Positions 44,800-56,464 are shown, counted from the first letter of the stretch. The stretch: 64,000 nucleotides of DNA from Phocaeicola oris (GCF_021295095.1 NZ_JAJLQX010000009.1:47342-111341); one strand, 5' to 3'. The notes: a model not told the origin generated them from the letters alone. Numbers and translations: made by a program.

Positions 44800-45693
44800 T
44801 CAACACTTTATACTTAGTTGCTCAAGAATGGCACGCATCTTCTCGAACGTGGTAATTCGTGTCGGTACCAAAGGAAGACGCAACTTATTTTCTATCAAGC
44901 CCATGGCATTTAACATCGCCTTTACTCCGGCCGGATTGCCATCAACAAACAGTAACTTGAACAACTCTGCGAATTTGTGATGAATAGGGAGAGCATGCTC
45001 AAAATCGCCGGCTAACGCTAAACGCACCATCTTACTGAATTCCCTTGGAAAAGCATTGCCTATCACAGAAATAACACCTACAGCTCCCAATGTTAACAAA
45101 GGAAATGTAATGGCATCATCACCCGAAATAACATTAAATGTGTCCGGTTTATTCTTAATGATATCATCCATCTGTGTAATATTACCTGAAGCCTCCTTCA
45201 CAGCCACAATATTTTTGAAATCGTTCGCCAAGCGAAGCGTTGTATCGGCAGTCATGTTCACACCTGTACGCCCGGGCACATTATAAAGCACTATAGGTAG
45301 ATCTGTCGACTCGGAAATAGCTTTATAGTGCTGATAAATACCTTCTTGCGATGGCTTATTGTAGTAAGGCACTACAGATAAAACAGCATCAACACCGGTA
45401 AAATCATCGTGTTGTAACGTATCTATAACCGTCTGAGTACAATTACTACTCACACCTAAAAGAATAGGTAAACGTCCATTTATACGCTCTATGACCATGC
45501 GTGTAATCTTTGTCTTCTCATCTTTTGTTAAAGTCGGAGTCTCTGCAGTTGTACCGAGGACACAAAGGAAGTCCGTTCCGTTCTGAACTTGGTAGTCGAC
45601 CAATCGCGTCAACGCTTGATAGTCGACACTCCCATCTTCCTTAAAAGGAGTGATCAACGCCACTCCCATTCCTCTTAATTTTGATTGTATCAT
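44800..45693 (-). CDS. dapA: 4-hydroxy-tetrahydrodipicolinate synthase
   Basis: Condenses pyruvate and aspartate semialdehyde in lysine and diaminopimelate synthesis. The 297-residue TIM-barrel has LGTTAETPTL, Tyr in VLYNVPGRTGVN and the Schiff-base Lys in IVAVKEASGN. The start at 45693 (MIQSKLRGMGVALITPF) is chosen because the -7 box at 45723-45730 lies within the longer open frame. Confidence 0.96.
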   Translation of the reverse strand: MIQSKLRGMGVALITPFKEDGSVDYQALTRLVDYQVQNGTDFLCVLGTTAETPTLTKDEKTKITRMVIERINGRLPILLGVSSNCTQTVIDTLQHDDFTGVDAVLSVVPYYNKPSQEGIYQHYKAISESTDLPIVLYNVPGRTGVNMTADTTLRLANDFKNIVAVKEASGNITQMDDIIKNKPDTFNVISGDDAITFPLLTLGAVGVISVIGNAFPREFSKMVRLALAGDFEHALPIHHKFAELFKLLFVDGNPAGVKAMLNAMGLIENKLRLPLVPTRITTFEKMRAILEQLSIKC

Positions 45694-45722
45694 AAATAAC
45701 ATCTCCTTTGTCTTTTGATTTG

Positions 45723-45730
45723 CAAAAATA
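45723..45730 (-). promoter_or_regulatory. -7 box TATTTTTG for dapA
   Basis: Minus-strand consensus match 29 bp before the ATG at 45693. Confidence 0.55.
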
Positions 45731-45791
45731 AAATTAATAATCCATTTTACAGACAAATATGTTACTAATTTTCTTAAATGCTATAAAAAAG

Positions 45792-47888
<2,097 letters not shown>

Positions 47889-47889
47889 T

Positions 47890-47897
47890 TAATTTTG
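47890..47897 (+). promoter_or_regulatory. -7 box TAATTTTG for trmD
   Basis: Plus-strand consensus match 20 bp before the ATG at 47918. Confidence 0.6.
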
Positions 47898-47917
47898 TCG
47901 CATAAAAGTTAGGAAAC

Positions 47918-48592
47918 ATGAGAATAGACATTATCACTTGCATTCCGGAGATGATTGAAGGCTTTTTCAGCTGCTCCATCATGAGCAGAGCACAGAAAAA
48001 AGGGCTTGCGGAAATTCATTTGCACAATCTACATGATTATGCCACAGACCACTATAAAAAGGTGGACGATTACCCTTTTGGTGGTTTTGCCGGCATGGTA
48101 ATGAAGATTGAACCCGTAGACCGTTGCATTTCAAGTCTTAAGGCAGAGCGCGACTATGATGAGGTGATTTTTGTCACTCCCGACGGGAAGCAGTTTAATC
48201 AGCCCATGGCCAACGAGCTGTCGCTCAAACAAAATCTGATTATTCTTTGTGGACATTTCAAAGGAATAGATTACCGAATACGCGAACATTTCATTACAAA
48301 GGAAATTAGTGTGGGAGATTTTGTCTTAACCGGTGGAGAATTGGCCGCGGCCATTATTGCTGATGCAGTTGTCCGTATCATCCCGGGGGTTATCTCAGAC
48401 GATCAATCAGCCCTTTCCGACTCTTTCCAAGATAATCTGTTGGCAGCACCGGTTTATACTCGTCCTGCCGACTATAAAGGGTGGAAAGTACCTGATATCC
48501 TTCTATCCGGACACGAGGCCAAAATAAAAGAGTGGGAAATGCAACAATCATTAGAACGCACACAACTTCTCCGTCCTGACCTTTTGAAATAA
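47918..48592 (+). CDS. trmD: tRNA (guanine-N1)-methyltransferase
   Basis: Methylates G37 next to the anticodon of some tRNAs, preventing frameshifts. The 224-residue SPOUT-fold protein has [30 protein letters not shown] and [11 protein letters not shown], the AdoMet trefoil-knot motifs. It stands alone rather than in the usual rpsP-rimM-trmD-rplS group, as in other Bacteroidetes. Confidence 0.96.
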   Translation: MRIDIITCIPEMIEGFFSCSIMSRAQKKGLAEIHLHNLHDYATDHYKKVDDYPFGGFAGMVMKIEPVDRCISSLKAERDYDEVIFVTPDGKQFNQPMANELSLKQNLIILCGHFKGIDYRIREHFITKEISVGDFVLTGGELAAAIIADAVVRIIPGVISDDQSALSDSFQDNLLAAPVYTRPADYKGWKVPDILLSGHEAKIKEWEMQQSLERTQLLRPDLLK

Positions 48593-48699
48593 ATCCACAT
48601 CAACGTTAATTCGATGAAATATAAATATCTATCAATGAGATGATTAATTCAAGTTATTTTGCTGCTCATTTTAAAATAGCTTATTCATCAAAAGATCGA

Positions 48700-48845
48700 A
48701 AAAAGTCATCCGTATGAATTGCCCAACTCATACGCATGAACCGGCCAACTCATGCGGATGAACCGGCCAACTCATGCGGATGACTTAAGCAAATGATACG
48801 TATCACTTTTATAACTCATCAAAATGAACACGGAAACTCATGCAT
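48700..48845. repeat. 22-bp phased palindrome array, copy F (seven units)
   Basis: Cores start at 48709 (TCCG), 48731, 48753, 48775, 48797, 48819 (decayed, TCAA) and 48841 (TGCA), every step exactly 22 bp. The left flank AATAGCTTATTCATCA is the reverse complement of the right flank of copy B. It lies in the 397-bp gap between convergent trmD and pyrD, which otherwise holds nothing recognisable. Confidence 0.96.
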
Positions 48846-48989
48846 ATTTCTTTCTACAGTCTTACATATCAAATCAGTGACTGTATCTGATGGGTATCCA
48901 AAAAGAGAGTTTGACCATCTGAATAGAAGTGATTCGCTTACCTTCAACTTCAGTTCTCATAAATAAAATAACAGAGAAACAATTTTCAC

Positions 48990-49901
48990 TTACACCTCCA
49001 ATGCACCAATAATTTCCGTAACCGAACGGAAGTTATGACGTTTCAAATAATTATCAATATAATCAATCACCTTCACTGTTATCGTGGGATCAATGAAATT
49101 AGCCGTACCTATTTCAACAGCCGTAGCACCTGCCAGCAGGAACTCAACGGCATCACGACCATTCATAATACCTCCCAAGCCAACTACAGGAATCTTAACA
49201 GCCTTAGCTACCTGCCATACCATGCGTAAAGCAACAGGTTTCACCGCCGCGCCACTTAAACCTCCCGTAACCGTGGACAGAATAGGACGACGTTTCTCGG
49301 AATCAATTGCCATTCCCATAATAGTATTAATCAGCGACACACTATCGGCCCCCGCATCTTCTGCAGCTCTGGCAATCTCAGCAATATCAGTTACATTCGG
49401 CGAAAGTTTTACTATAAGAGTCTTTTTATAAACCGCACGGACAGCATTAACCACTTCAGCGCATCCCTTTGCGCTAACACCGAATGCCATTCCTCCCTGC
49501 TTCACATTCGGACAAGAGATGTTCAGTTCAATTGCCGGTATTTTATCCAACTCATTAATAAGCTGAGCCGTTTCAACATAATCCTCCACACACGAACCCG
49601 CTACATTCACAATCATTGCCGACTGAATATCTTTTATTTGCGGATAAATGTGATCAACAAAGTAACGAATGCCTTTATTTTGCAAACCAACGGCATTAAT
49701 CATTCCCATTGGGGTTTCAGCCATGCGTGGATACGGATTGCCTTGACGAGACTTTAAAGTAGTTCCTTTAACAATTATTCCGCCTAACCTGCTCAAATCA
49801 ATAAAATCCTCGTATTCCTTTCCATAGCCAAAAGTCCCGGAAGCTGTCATTACCGGATTCTTTAGTTTCAAACCTCCGATATTTACACTCAAATCTGCCA
49901 T
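48990..49901 (-). CDS. pyrD: Dihydroorotate dehydrogenase B, catalytic subunit
   Basis: Oxidises dihydroorotate to orotate in pyrimidine synthesis. The 303-residue FMN barrel has the class 1 segments [34 protein letters not shown] with the catalytic Cys, and [19 protein letters not shown]. It overlaps pyrK by 13 bases; the pair form the class 1B, NAD-linked heterotetramer. Confidence 0.95.
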   Translation of the reverse strand: MADLSVNIGGLKLKNPVMTASGTFGYGKEYEDFIDLSRLGGIIVKGTTLKSRQGNPYPRMAETPMGMINAVGLQNKGIRYFVDHIYPQIKDIQSAMIVNVAGSCVEDYVETAQLINELDKIPAIELNISCPNVKQGGMAFGVSAKGCAEVVNAVRAVYKKTLIVKLSPNVTDIAEIARAAEDAGADSVSLINTIMGMAIDSEKRRPILSTVTGGLSGAAVKPVALRMVWQVAKAVKIPVVGLGGIMNGRDAVEFLLAGATAVEIGTANFIDPTITVKVIDYIDNYLKRHNFRSVTEIIGALEV

Positions 49902-50668
49902 AATAACTTTTTTATATTAAATACCGGGCCGTCTTTACATACACAAACATTGCCTTCGTTCGTATCTTCCACACAACAAAGACAAGCTCCCAACCCGCAT
50001 GCCATCTTATTTTCCAAAGAAACCTCACATTCTATGCCATTTTCCTTCGCATATCTGGCAACGGCAACCATCATCGGACGAGGACCGCATGAATAAATCA
50101 TAGAAAAACGCTTCTGTTTCAGTATAGTGTGCTGAGTAGCAAAGCCTTTTTCTCCATAAGATCCATCTTCCGTAGTAATATAAAGCTCACCAAGACTCAT
50201 AAATTGCTCCATCTCAAACAAATCTTTTAATGTGCGAGCACCCAAAAGAAAAGTAGGCTTACCCCCCTGACAAACTATTTCCTGACCCAACATCAACAAT
50301 GGAGCAATTCCCACGCCACCACCAACCAAAAGTGGTACCTCTTCTTTTACATTTGGCAGAATGGTAAAGCCATTACCCAAAGGAAGAATCACATTCAGAC
50401 TATCTCCGGGTTTCAATGTAGCCAATTTCTTTGTGCCATCTCCAACCAATTGAATCAGAAACCAGATTTCATTCTTTTTTCGGTCCACATAATGAATAGA
50501 AATAGGCCGACGAAGAAAAGTAGTAGGGGAATTATCAACACGAAGTTCCGCAAATTGCCCCGGAAGCATCAGGGGCAACGGTTCTTTACAAGTAAGCTTA
50601 AGAAGAATACACCTGTCATGAAGGCGAGTGTTCTCGGTAACAACCAAATCTAATATATATTTTTTCAT
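49889..50668 (-). CDS. pyrK: Dihydroorotate dehydrogenase B, electron-transfer subunit
   Basis: A 259-residue FAD and 2Fe-2S protein passing electrons from PyrD to NAD. FAD motif LRRPISIHY, nucleotide motif [11 protein letters not shown] and the C-terminal cluster motif [19 protein letters not shown] are visible. The start at 50668 ([10 protein letters not shown]) is chosen over a longer open frame that adds ten unsupported residues. Confidence 0.94.
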   Translation of the reverse strand: MKKYILDLVVTENTRLHDRCILLKLTCKEPLPLMLPGQFAELRVDNSPTTFLRRPISIHYVDRKKNEIWFLIQLVGDGTKKLATLKPGDSLNVILPLGNGFTILPNVKEEVPLLVGGGVGIAPLLMLGQEIVCQGGKPTFLLGARTLKDLFEMEQFMSLGELYITTEDGSYGEKGFATQHTILKQKRFSMIYSCGPRPMMVAVARYAKENGIECEVSLENKMACGLGACLCCVEDTNEGNVCVCKDGPVFNIKKLLWQI

Positions 50669-50776
50669 AAAGTCGACTATTTCGTCTTCTCCCGACAAAG
50701 GTATGTTTTTTACTTCATATAAGTATCAAAATAGCGTTTCAAGTTACTTAAAAGGTTGATTTAGCAGTCTTAAAAG

Positions 50777-51226
50777 CTATTCCGGCTTAAATGTTTCGTA
50801 TATTCCGTTATCAAAAAAGATTCTTATTTCAGTAATCTTCGGAACAGGCTTTTCGAAAGACTTAACTTCCTGACGGACAATGTTTTTAATATCATTTTGA
50901 AACTGTTCAACTACGATTTCCTTGCGATTTTTAATTTCACTCGTCCCATTGGAAGAGAATATGGAATTCTCGTCAGTTTTAGATTTAAAAATGTCAGCAT
51001 TTTTCGCTTCTACCGATGCTATCTCCATAGTACCGGAGCCATAGATCAACCAATCGGTACTTATCTTTGGAAAAGCCGAATGGATACGGGTTACAACATC
51101 TAAGCTTGGATTATTTCTACCGTTTAAAATATGGGAAAGAGAGGAAGCAGAGATACCTATTTTATCTGCAAATTGTGTTGCAGAAAGGCCTTCTTTCATC
51201 ATTATTTCAGAGATTCGATCTTTCAT
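50777..51226 (-). CDS. XRE-family transcriptional regulator
   Basis: A 149-residue DNA-binding protein with an N-terminal helix-turn-helix (LSATQFADKIGISASSLSHI and LNGRNNPSLDVVTRI) and a C-terminal part of unknown fold. Such single regulators are common in Bacteroides and sometimes derive from phage or plasmids. Two TACTTTTG boxes and an inverted repeat at 51231-51270 lie just upstream, which suggests autoregulation. Confidence 0.88.
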   Translation of the reverse strand: MKDRISEIMMKEGLSATQFADKIGISASSLSHILNGRNNPSLDVVTRIHSAFPKISTDWLIYGSGTMEIASVEAKNADIFKSKTDENSIFSSNGTSEIKNRKEIVVEQFQNDIKNIVRQEVKSFEKPVPKITEIRIFFDNGIYETFKPE

Positions 51227-51230
51227 TTCA

Positions 51231-51270
51231 CAAAAGTAATTGATAAATTTTAGTCATTACAAAAGTAATG
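51231..51270 (-). promoter_or_regulatory. Promoter and operator of the XRE gene
   Basis: Two copies of TACTTTTG occur on the minus strand (51231-51238 and 51260-51267). The distal copy lies inside the inverted repeat CATTAC-AAAA-GTAATG (51255-51270), so a bound dimer would block it. The proximal copy is too close to the ATG at 51226 to give a leader. Confidence 0.6.
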
Positions 51271-52122
51271 ATTCAACTTTATTAATGCAAACTTTAAATA
51301 CAAAAATAAAATATATATTTGTAAAATAGAAATAGTCATTTCTTTATCTAAAATCAATTATTTGATATGATACCATTCATAATCAATCTATAATTTAATA
51401 TAATATTCACATATAAAATTTTGATTAATAAATTATTATATCAGTCATATACAAGACAATTCACATTATTAAAGCCTACTTTTGCTGTTTAGAAACACAA
51501 TATCTGTATATTACTTTAATTATCTATTATAACTATCAGATTTATATATATATAATATTAAACAATCAGTATAAGATTGTTATACATTTACAAATATAAA
51601 ATCACATCAATACAAATTGTAAAATGAAAGCAATTAGATTTTACGATTATAACAAAATACAATTATAAAATCAAAGAATTAGATTATAGTACTTTTTAGG
51701 AATGTAAATTCACAAAAGGAAATATTAATTTTCACCAAACATGAATTTTAAACTAAGTTATCTCGTTCTACTCTATTTCAACAAAAATCTTAATTTTGTA
51801 AAGGTCACATTTTCATGTAAAACTTTTTCCTAACAAATAAGCAAATTTAAATTTCTATTTTTCCATTCCAAATGAAAACTTTTATCAGTATAATATTCTT
51901 CATAACTAAAATATCATACTATATTAACGAAGGTATATAGTTTAACCTTCACTTCTAATTTTTATATATAACAGCAAAGAAAAAGAAAAAACATTTACTC
52001 CTCTTCTATTTTCTAAAAATTGAAAATCTGAAAAAATTTAAGAAAGAAACTACATCATAAAGAATTGGATGAAATTATTCTTTATAAACTCTTCTTTTCC
52101 AAATTTCGCTCCTTCGAAAATT

Positions 52123-52140
52123 TCCGACCAATTGGTCGGA
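52123..52140. repeat. Perfect 18-bp palindrome
   Basis: TCCGACCAATTGGTCGGA is fully self-complementary and GC-rich inside an AT-rich desert. It could be an operator for a dimeric regulator; no neighbour is an obvious candidate. Confidence 0.85.
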
Positions 52141-52344
52141 TGAATTCAAATATGCAATTCTCAGAGAGCGAAAAATCTTTCAACTTCCGTCTGGTAGATA
52201 GAAAGCCTTACATTTTTCTATTTGGACAGTCAATCATTCTACAAAATGAAAAGGATAAAATAAAAAGGAATAAAAGTGTATCATATAGCCATAAAGCCCG
52301 AAGGGAGACGGTTGGGTTGCTGCATTTTCAGAAGGATTTAACCG

Positions 52345-52385
52345 GTCATCCGTATGAGTTGTCAATTCAGACACATCACCTTTTC
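52345..52385. repeat. 22-bp palindrome family, copy G (decayed)
   Basis: A core TCCG at 52349 in the context GTCATCCGTATGAGTT is followed 21 bp on by a degenerate copy ending CACATCACCTTTT. It resembles the left unit of copy F and the ATCACTTT right ends. Confidence 0.6.
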
Positions 52386-52586
52386 CATTTTTTTAATGGA
52401 AAAGATTATCGACTTAATAGAAGAATAAAAATATTGTTTAAACATGCTGTGATGTCATTTTTAACTAAAGATTAGATTCTGCACACACCTACAGGTGATA
52501 GGATAAAAACGCAAATATCATAGAAAAAAGATCATGACATAAACTATATATAAAATATATGATAAAATGACTTAGATTTAATCTAC

Positions 52587-52632
52587 CAAAAGAATGAGAG
52601 GGTGTGTCAAAATAGGCACACCCTCATTCTTC
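52587..52632. terminator. Terminator downstream of holA
   Basis: AAGAATGAG-A-GGGTGTG pairs with CACACCCTCATTCTT, a long stem with one bulge. It serves minus-strand holA, and the plus strand also runs into T-rich sequence. Confidence 0.8.
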
Positions 52633-52649
52633 ATATTTTTATATATTTA

Positions 52650-53666
52650 TTAGTGAAGTATCTTGTAAATCAGCTCACGAAGTAACTCCCCGTCACTTAC
52701 AGACGAGTTTTCCACTCCTTTGGAACGTGCGTCACAATAACGAATCTCATCAATTATCTGAAGAACTTCCGTTCCTGTATATTTGCTTTTCGCCTTTAAA
52801 TAGTCACGCGCCTGCCACGATAAACGTAAACCTAAATGCGCCGCAATCCCCTGCTCGGTTTGAACAGGAGAATAATATACAAGCATTAGATTCGAAAAAA
52901 AGCCAAATAAGGTAGATAGTGTCATTACCAAAGGATTCGACTTTGGATTCTCTGCAAAATATTTAACGATACGATTGGCTTTCACAACATTCTTATTAAT
53001 TATAGCATCGAGAAGCTCAAAATTATTAAAATCCTTACTGATTCCGATATTTAATTCAATCTGAGTGGGAGTAATACGATTCTGTCCCTTCGGCAAAGTG
53101 ATAATCAGCTTGTCCAACTCACTAACCATTCGATTTAGATCTGCACCGACATACTCTGCCATCATAGCAGAAGCCTTCGAATCAATATCAATGGACTTTT
53201 GCTTCAAATAATTTTCTATAAACTGAGGCAATTGATAGTCTCTCAACCTCTTAGAATCGAAAAGTACGCCTATCTTTTGAATCTCGGCAGCCAGCTTCTT
53301 ACGCCTGTCAAGTACACCATGCTTATGACAAAAAACTAAAATAGTAGAAGTCAAAGGTTTCCGCAGATAATAAACCAGTTCGTCTATACTCTTCACCGAT
53401 TGAGCTTCACGAACTATAACGACTTGATAATCCGACATCATAGGATATCGCTTGGCCGTATTCACAATATCTGAAATATCCGTATCAGTACCATAAACAA
53501 CTGTCAGATTAAACCCTTTTTCCGCCTCGGTCAGCACATTATTTTCAATATAATTGGCAATGACATCAATAAAATAAGGTTCTTCTCCCATTAAATAATA
53601 AATAGGCTTAAACTGCTTTTTTTGTAAGTCCGCCAAGATATCCAAATAGTTCTGTTCTTTTGCCAT
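52650..53666 (-). CDS. holA: DNA polymerase III delta subunit
   Basis: The clamp-loader subunit that opens the beta sliding clamp. The 338-residue protein has PIYYLMGEEPYFIDVIANYIE, YPMMSDYQVVIVREAQ, and ADLNRMVSELDKLI, all typical of HolA. The gene lies 11 bases downstream of the AMP nucleosidase gene and is probably co-transcribed. Confidence 0.92.
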   Translation of the reverse strand: MAKEQNYLDILADLQKKQFKPIYYLMGEEPYFIDVIANYIENNVLTEAEKGFNLTVVYGTDTDISDIVNTAKRYPMMSDYQVVIVREAQSVKSIDELVYYLRKPLTSTILVFCHKHGVLDRRKKLAAEIQKIGVLFDSKRLRDYQLPQFIENYLKQKSIDIDSKASAMMAEYVGADLNRMVSELDKLIITLPKGQNRITPTQIELNIGISKDFNNFELLDAIINKNVVKANRIVKYFAENPKSNPLVMTLSTLFGFFSNLMLVYYSPVQTEQGIAAHLGLRLSWQARDYLKAKSKYTGTEVLQIIDEIRYCDARSKGVENSSVSDGELLRELIYKILH

Positions 53667-53677
53667 AAATAGTAAAA

Positions 53678-54454
53678 TTACCAGTCAAATTTCAAGTGTT
53701 TAACAGTCTTCTGGCCATCAATAATCATACGAAGTGAATCCACTCCTATCTGAACATGTTCCGCCGCATAATTCTTTGTCACCATATTATCGCTCTTTTC
53801 GGTTTTTACTCCTTCCGGAACCATCGGAGTATCAGAAACCAGCAACAGAGCGCCGATAGGAATATGATTGAAGAAACCTGTAGTAAACAGCGTTGCGGTC
53901 TCCATATCAACACACATCACACGGGTTTTCTTCAGATACTGCTTAAACTCATCATCGTGTTCCCAAATACGGCGGTTAGTGGTGTAAACTGTACCTGTCC
54001 AATAATCGCGGGCATGGTCACGAATAGCAGAAGAAACTGCTCGCTGCATCATAAATGCCGGTAAAGCGGGAACCTCAGGCGGATAATAATCATTTGAAGT
54101 TCCTTCTCCCCGGATAGCCGCAATAGGAAGAATCAAATCACCCAATTGATTTTTATGAGAGATACCGCCACATTTACCAAGAAACAGACAAGCCTTCGGC
54201 TGAATAGCTCCCAATAGGTCCATGATAGTCGCAGCATTCGGACTTCCCATGCCAAAATTTATGATAGTAATACCATTTGCATCAGCACTCGGCATATTCG
54301 CGTCATTACCTACAACGGGTACATGATATTTGTCTGCAAAGATTTCAACATAGTTCTGAAAGTTCGTCAACAGTATATAATCAGAGAAATCTTTCAACTT
54401 ACGTTTAGTATACCTTGGAAGCCAATTTGCTACAATTTCTTCTTTCGTTTTCAT
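53678..54454 (-). CDS. amn: AMP nucleosidase, short single-domain form
   Basis: A 258-residue phosphorylase-fold enzyme that would cut AMP into adenine and ribose-5-phosphate. It has INFGMGSPNAATIMDLL, FLGKCGGISHKNQLGDL, and CVDMETATLFTTGF with the catalytic Glu/Asp region. E. coli Amn (484 aa) carries an extra N-terminal domain absent here, so another purine nucleosidase activity is possible. It shares a divergent promoter region with the HsdR_N gene. Confidence 0.85.
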   Translation of the reverse strand: MKTKEEIVANWLPRYTKRKLKDFSDYILLTNFQNYVEIFADKYHVPVVGNDANMPSADANGITIINFGMGSPNAATIMDLLGAIQPKACLFLGKCGGISHKNQLGDLILPIAAIRGEGTSNDYYPPEVPALPAFMMQRAVSSAIRDHARDYWTGTVYTTNRRIWEHDDEFKQYLKKTRVMCVDMETATLFTTGFFNHIPIGALLLVSDTPMVPEGVKTEKSDNMVTKNYAAEHVQIGVDSLRMIIDGQKTVKHLKFDW

Positions 54455-54463
54455 AATGTTTCG

Positions 54464-54516
54464 TATATTTGTCCATGCAGAAAAGCATCTGGCCAGACGT
54501 TATTGATGCAAAAATA
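54464..54516. promoter_or_regulatory. Overlapping divergent promoters
   Basis: TATATTTG on the plus strand (54464-54471) points to the HsdR_N gene. TATTTTTG on the minus strand (54509-54516) points to the AMP nucleosidase gene. The two transcripts would overlap by about 30 bases. Confidence 0.5.
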
Positions 54517-54553
54517 ATGTATGACAAGGTGAATGCCAAATTTATTTTGAGAA

Positions 54554-55003
54554 ATGACATCTTTAAATTTACCTCCAACGGAACTAAAGATAATTGAGAA
54601 GGACGGAAAACAAGTTGTTTTTGACGTACTTAGGAAGAAATACGTCACACTGACACCTGAAGAATGGGTTCGTCAGAACTTCATCCATTATCTTCTGGAG
54701 CATAAAAACTATCCGAAAGGATTATTGGCCAATGAGATTCAGCTCGAACTGAATGGAACGAACAAGCGATGCGACTCCGTACTTTTCAACAAAAATCTGA
54801 AGGCTATACTCATTATTGAATATAAAGCTCCAAATATAAAGATTACCCAAAAGGTATTCGACCAAATTACCCGTTATAACATGGTCTTAAAAGTTGATTA
54901 TCTAATTGTCAGCAATGGTATCAACCATTACTGCTGTAAAATAAATTACGAAAAGAAAGAATACACTTTTCTTCCCGATATTCCATCATACGAAGAGCTA
55001 TAA
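54554..55003 (+). CDS. Orphan HsdR_N-domain protein
   Basis: A 149-residue protein matching the N-terminal domain of type I restriction HsdR subunits (HSDR_N_2). It has a PD-(D/E)xK-like core: Asp74 in KRCDSVLF, then Glu89 and Lys91 in ILIIEYKAP. No helicase domain, methylase or specificity subunit is nearby, so it is not a restriction system. It may be a small nuclease or a nucleic-acid-binding relic with a house role. Confidence 0.85.
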   Translation: MTSLNLPPTELKIIEKDGKQVVFDVLRKKYVTLTPEEWVRQNFIHYLLEHKNYPKGLLANEIQLELNGTNKRCDSVLFNKNLKAILIIEYKAPNIKITQKVFDQITRYNMVLKVDYLIVSNGINHYCCKINYEKKEYTFLPDIPSYEEL

Positions 55004-55004
55004 C

Positions 55005-55400
55005 AAAGAAGGTATCTGAAAAGAAGCGTTTTTCACGTACTTTTTACTTATACCTGTTTAGTTTATGGTTAACTTCTATGATCCGGTTGGTCTTTGACTT
55101 ATGACATGGAGATTTCAACGGACAACCCGCATAGTTCCGTGCCTGATAACGCCTCAATACAAATACATATCCCAAATCGGACTTACCTGTCCTTTGACCT
55201 GTATATTCCAGATGGTGTCCCATCGGGCATACGTAATAATCCTGTTCCCGATTGTAATAAAGGTTCTGTATGGCAAAAGCCTCTATACCAGCATTCTCCA
55301 TAAACTCTTAATTTTGTTCGCTTCCGTAACCGGCATCGGCTACTACAATAGAGGATGCCCTATGATAAGTTTCTTGAAAATCTTTCAAAAAAGGAATCAG
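55005..55400 (-). pseudogene. IS1182-type transposase remnant
   Basis: A minus-strand reading resembles the C-terminal half of IS1182-family DDE transposases: IPFLKDFQETYHRASSIVV, VADAGYGSEQN, MENAGIEAF, QNLYYNREQDYYVCPMGHHL, GCPLKSPCHKSKTNR and EVNHKLNRYK. It is broken: stops replace residues after EQN and after NRYK, about 20 residues are missing before QNLYYN, and both ends are gone. The left end abuts the HsdR_N gene and the right end joins a truncated secreted-protein gene. Confidence 0.85.
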
Positions 55401-55496
55401 TTAAGGATTGTTGCCGAACTGTGCCTCGGAGGGTGTTGCGACGGCAAATGTCAGTGCGATGGCTACCGACGTTGCGATGATACAGTTCATTTTCAT
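55401..55496 (-). pseudogene. Truncated 5' end of a secreted-protein gene
   Basis: A start codon at 55496 opens a signal peptide (MKMNCIIATSVAIALTFAVA) with a cleavage-like ATPSEAQ and then FGNNP and a TAA exactly where the IS remnant begins. It appears to be the front of an exported protein cut off by the insertion, whose 3' part is no longer present. It lies 78 bp downstream of the zinc-ribbon gene on the same strand. Confidence 0.7.
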
Positions 55497-55574
55497 CTTA
55501 TTTGATTTTTAGGGTTTATAGTCCTGTCCCTTTTTACTTCCGAATCATCTCCTTTCCTTATATAATAATGTATG

Positions 55575-56462
55575 TTAAGCTTCTACATCTTCCATGTCAA
55601 CATCCGGAGTCTCAACCTTTGGGGCTGCTTTAGCCTTCGGTTCTTTCGAAGCAACTTTCTTGCTTGCTCTGCGTTTCTTTACAGGAGTAGCCGGTACTTC
55701 CTCAACAACACCTGCCAATTCCGGATCTATCATGATACGACCACAATATTCACAAACGATAATTTTCTTACGCATACGGATATCCAACTGCTTTTGAGGT
55801 GGAATTTTATTGAAGCAACCACCACAAGCATCACGCTGTACGGTAACAATACCTAAACCATTGCGACAGTTCTTACGAATTCGTTTGAAAGCCTGAAGCA
55901 AACGTGGTTCAATATTAGTTTCCAATGCCTTAGCTTTCTCTCTGAGCTTTTCTTCTTGTTGCTTGGTTTCCGCGACAATGCTGTCCAACTCTTCTTTTTT
56001 TGCCTCCAAATCCTTACTGCGCTCTTCCACTTCCACCTGATTCTCAGCAATCTCCTCTGTACGATTATTGATAACATCCATACCTTCTCGAATACGCTTC
56101 TGATCAAGTTCAATTTCCAAGTTTTTATACTCGATTTCCTTACTCAAAGTCTCATATTCACGATTATTACGAACATTATCCTGTTGTTCTGTATATTTAG
56201 CAATCAAGGCATTGGCAGCTTCAATATTATGCTTTCTATTAGCAATATCAGCCTTTAGCTCATCAACCTCGTTCTTGAAATTTTCAATACGAGTCTTCAA
56301 ACCAACAACCTCATCTTCAAGATCTTGTACTTCTAAAGGAAGTTCACCACGCAAAGTCTTAATCTTATCAACCTCAGTAAGAATGGTCTGTAACTGATAA
56401 AGGGCTGCTAACTTCTCTTCTACTGTCAGTTCGTTAGGGTCTTTCTTAACTTCTTTAACCAT
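55575..56462 (-). CDS. Coiled-coil C4-type zinc-ribbon protein
   Basis: A 295-residue protein. Residues about 15-190 form a long coiled coil rich in Glu and Lys, followed by a four-Cys zinc ribbon (CGGCFNKIPP and CEYCGRIMIDP) and a Lys/Ala-rich tail ending in acidic residues. The family (DUF164/CT398-like) is linked to RNA polymerase or flagellar/secretion chaperones elsewhere; its role in Bacteroides is unknown. It lies 2 bases downstream of the Nif3 gene. Confidence 0.88.
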   Translation of the reverse strand: MVKEVKKDPNELTVEEKLAALYQLQTILTEVDKIKTLRGELPLEVQDLEDEVVGLKTRIENFKNEVDELKADIANRKHNIEAANALIAKYTEQQDNVRNNREYETLSKEIEYKNLEIELDQKRIREGMDVINNRTEEIAENQVEVEERSKDLEAKKEELDSIVAETKQQEEKLREKAKALETNIEPRLLQAFKRIRKNCRNGLGIVTVQRDACGGCFNKIPPQKQLDIRMRKKIIVCEYCGRIMIDPELAGVVEEVPATPVKKRRASKKVASKEPKAKAAPKVETPDVDMEDVEA

Positions 56463-56464
56463 AT

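Larger units (their letters stand above)
51271..52586. other. AT-rich gene desert
   Basis: About 1.3 kb of very AT-rich sequence without a convincing gene. It holds a plus-strand -7 box TAATTTTG at 51791-51798, a weak hairpin at 51929-51950, an 18-bp palindrome at 52123-52140 and a short repeat copy at 52345-52385. A 136-codon frame at 52065-52475 opens with TTG and runs through the palindrome and repeat, so it is not called. Confidence 0.6.

Noticed and set aside
52065-52475. 136-codon plus-strand frame in the AT-rich desert
   Set aside because: It opens with TTG, runs through a perfect palindrome and a repeat copy, and shows no domain or homologous motif.
55094-55505. Plus-strand frames across the IS remnant
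   Set aside because: They are antisense to transposase-like sequence that is readable on the minus strand.
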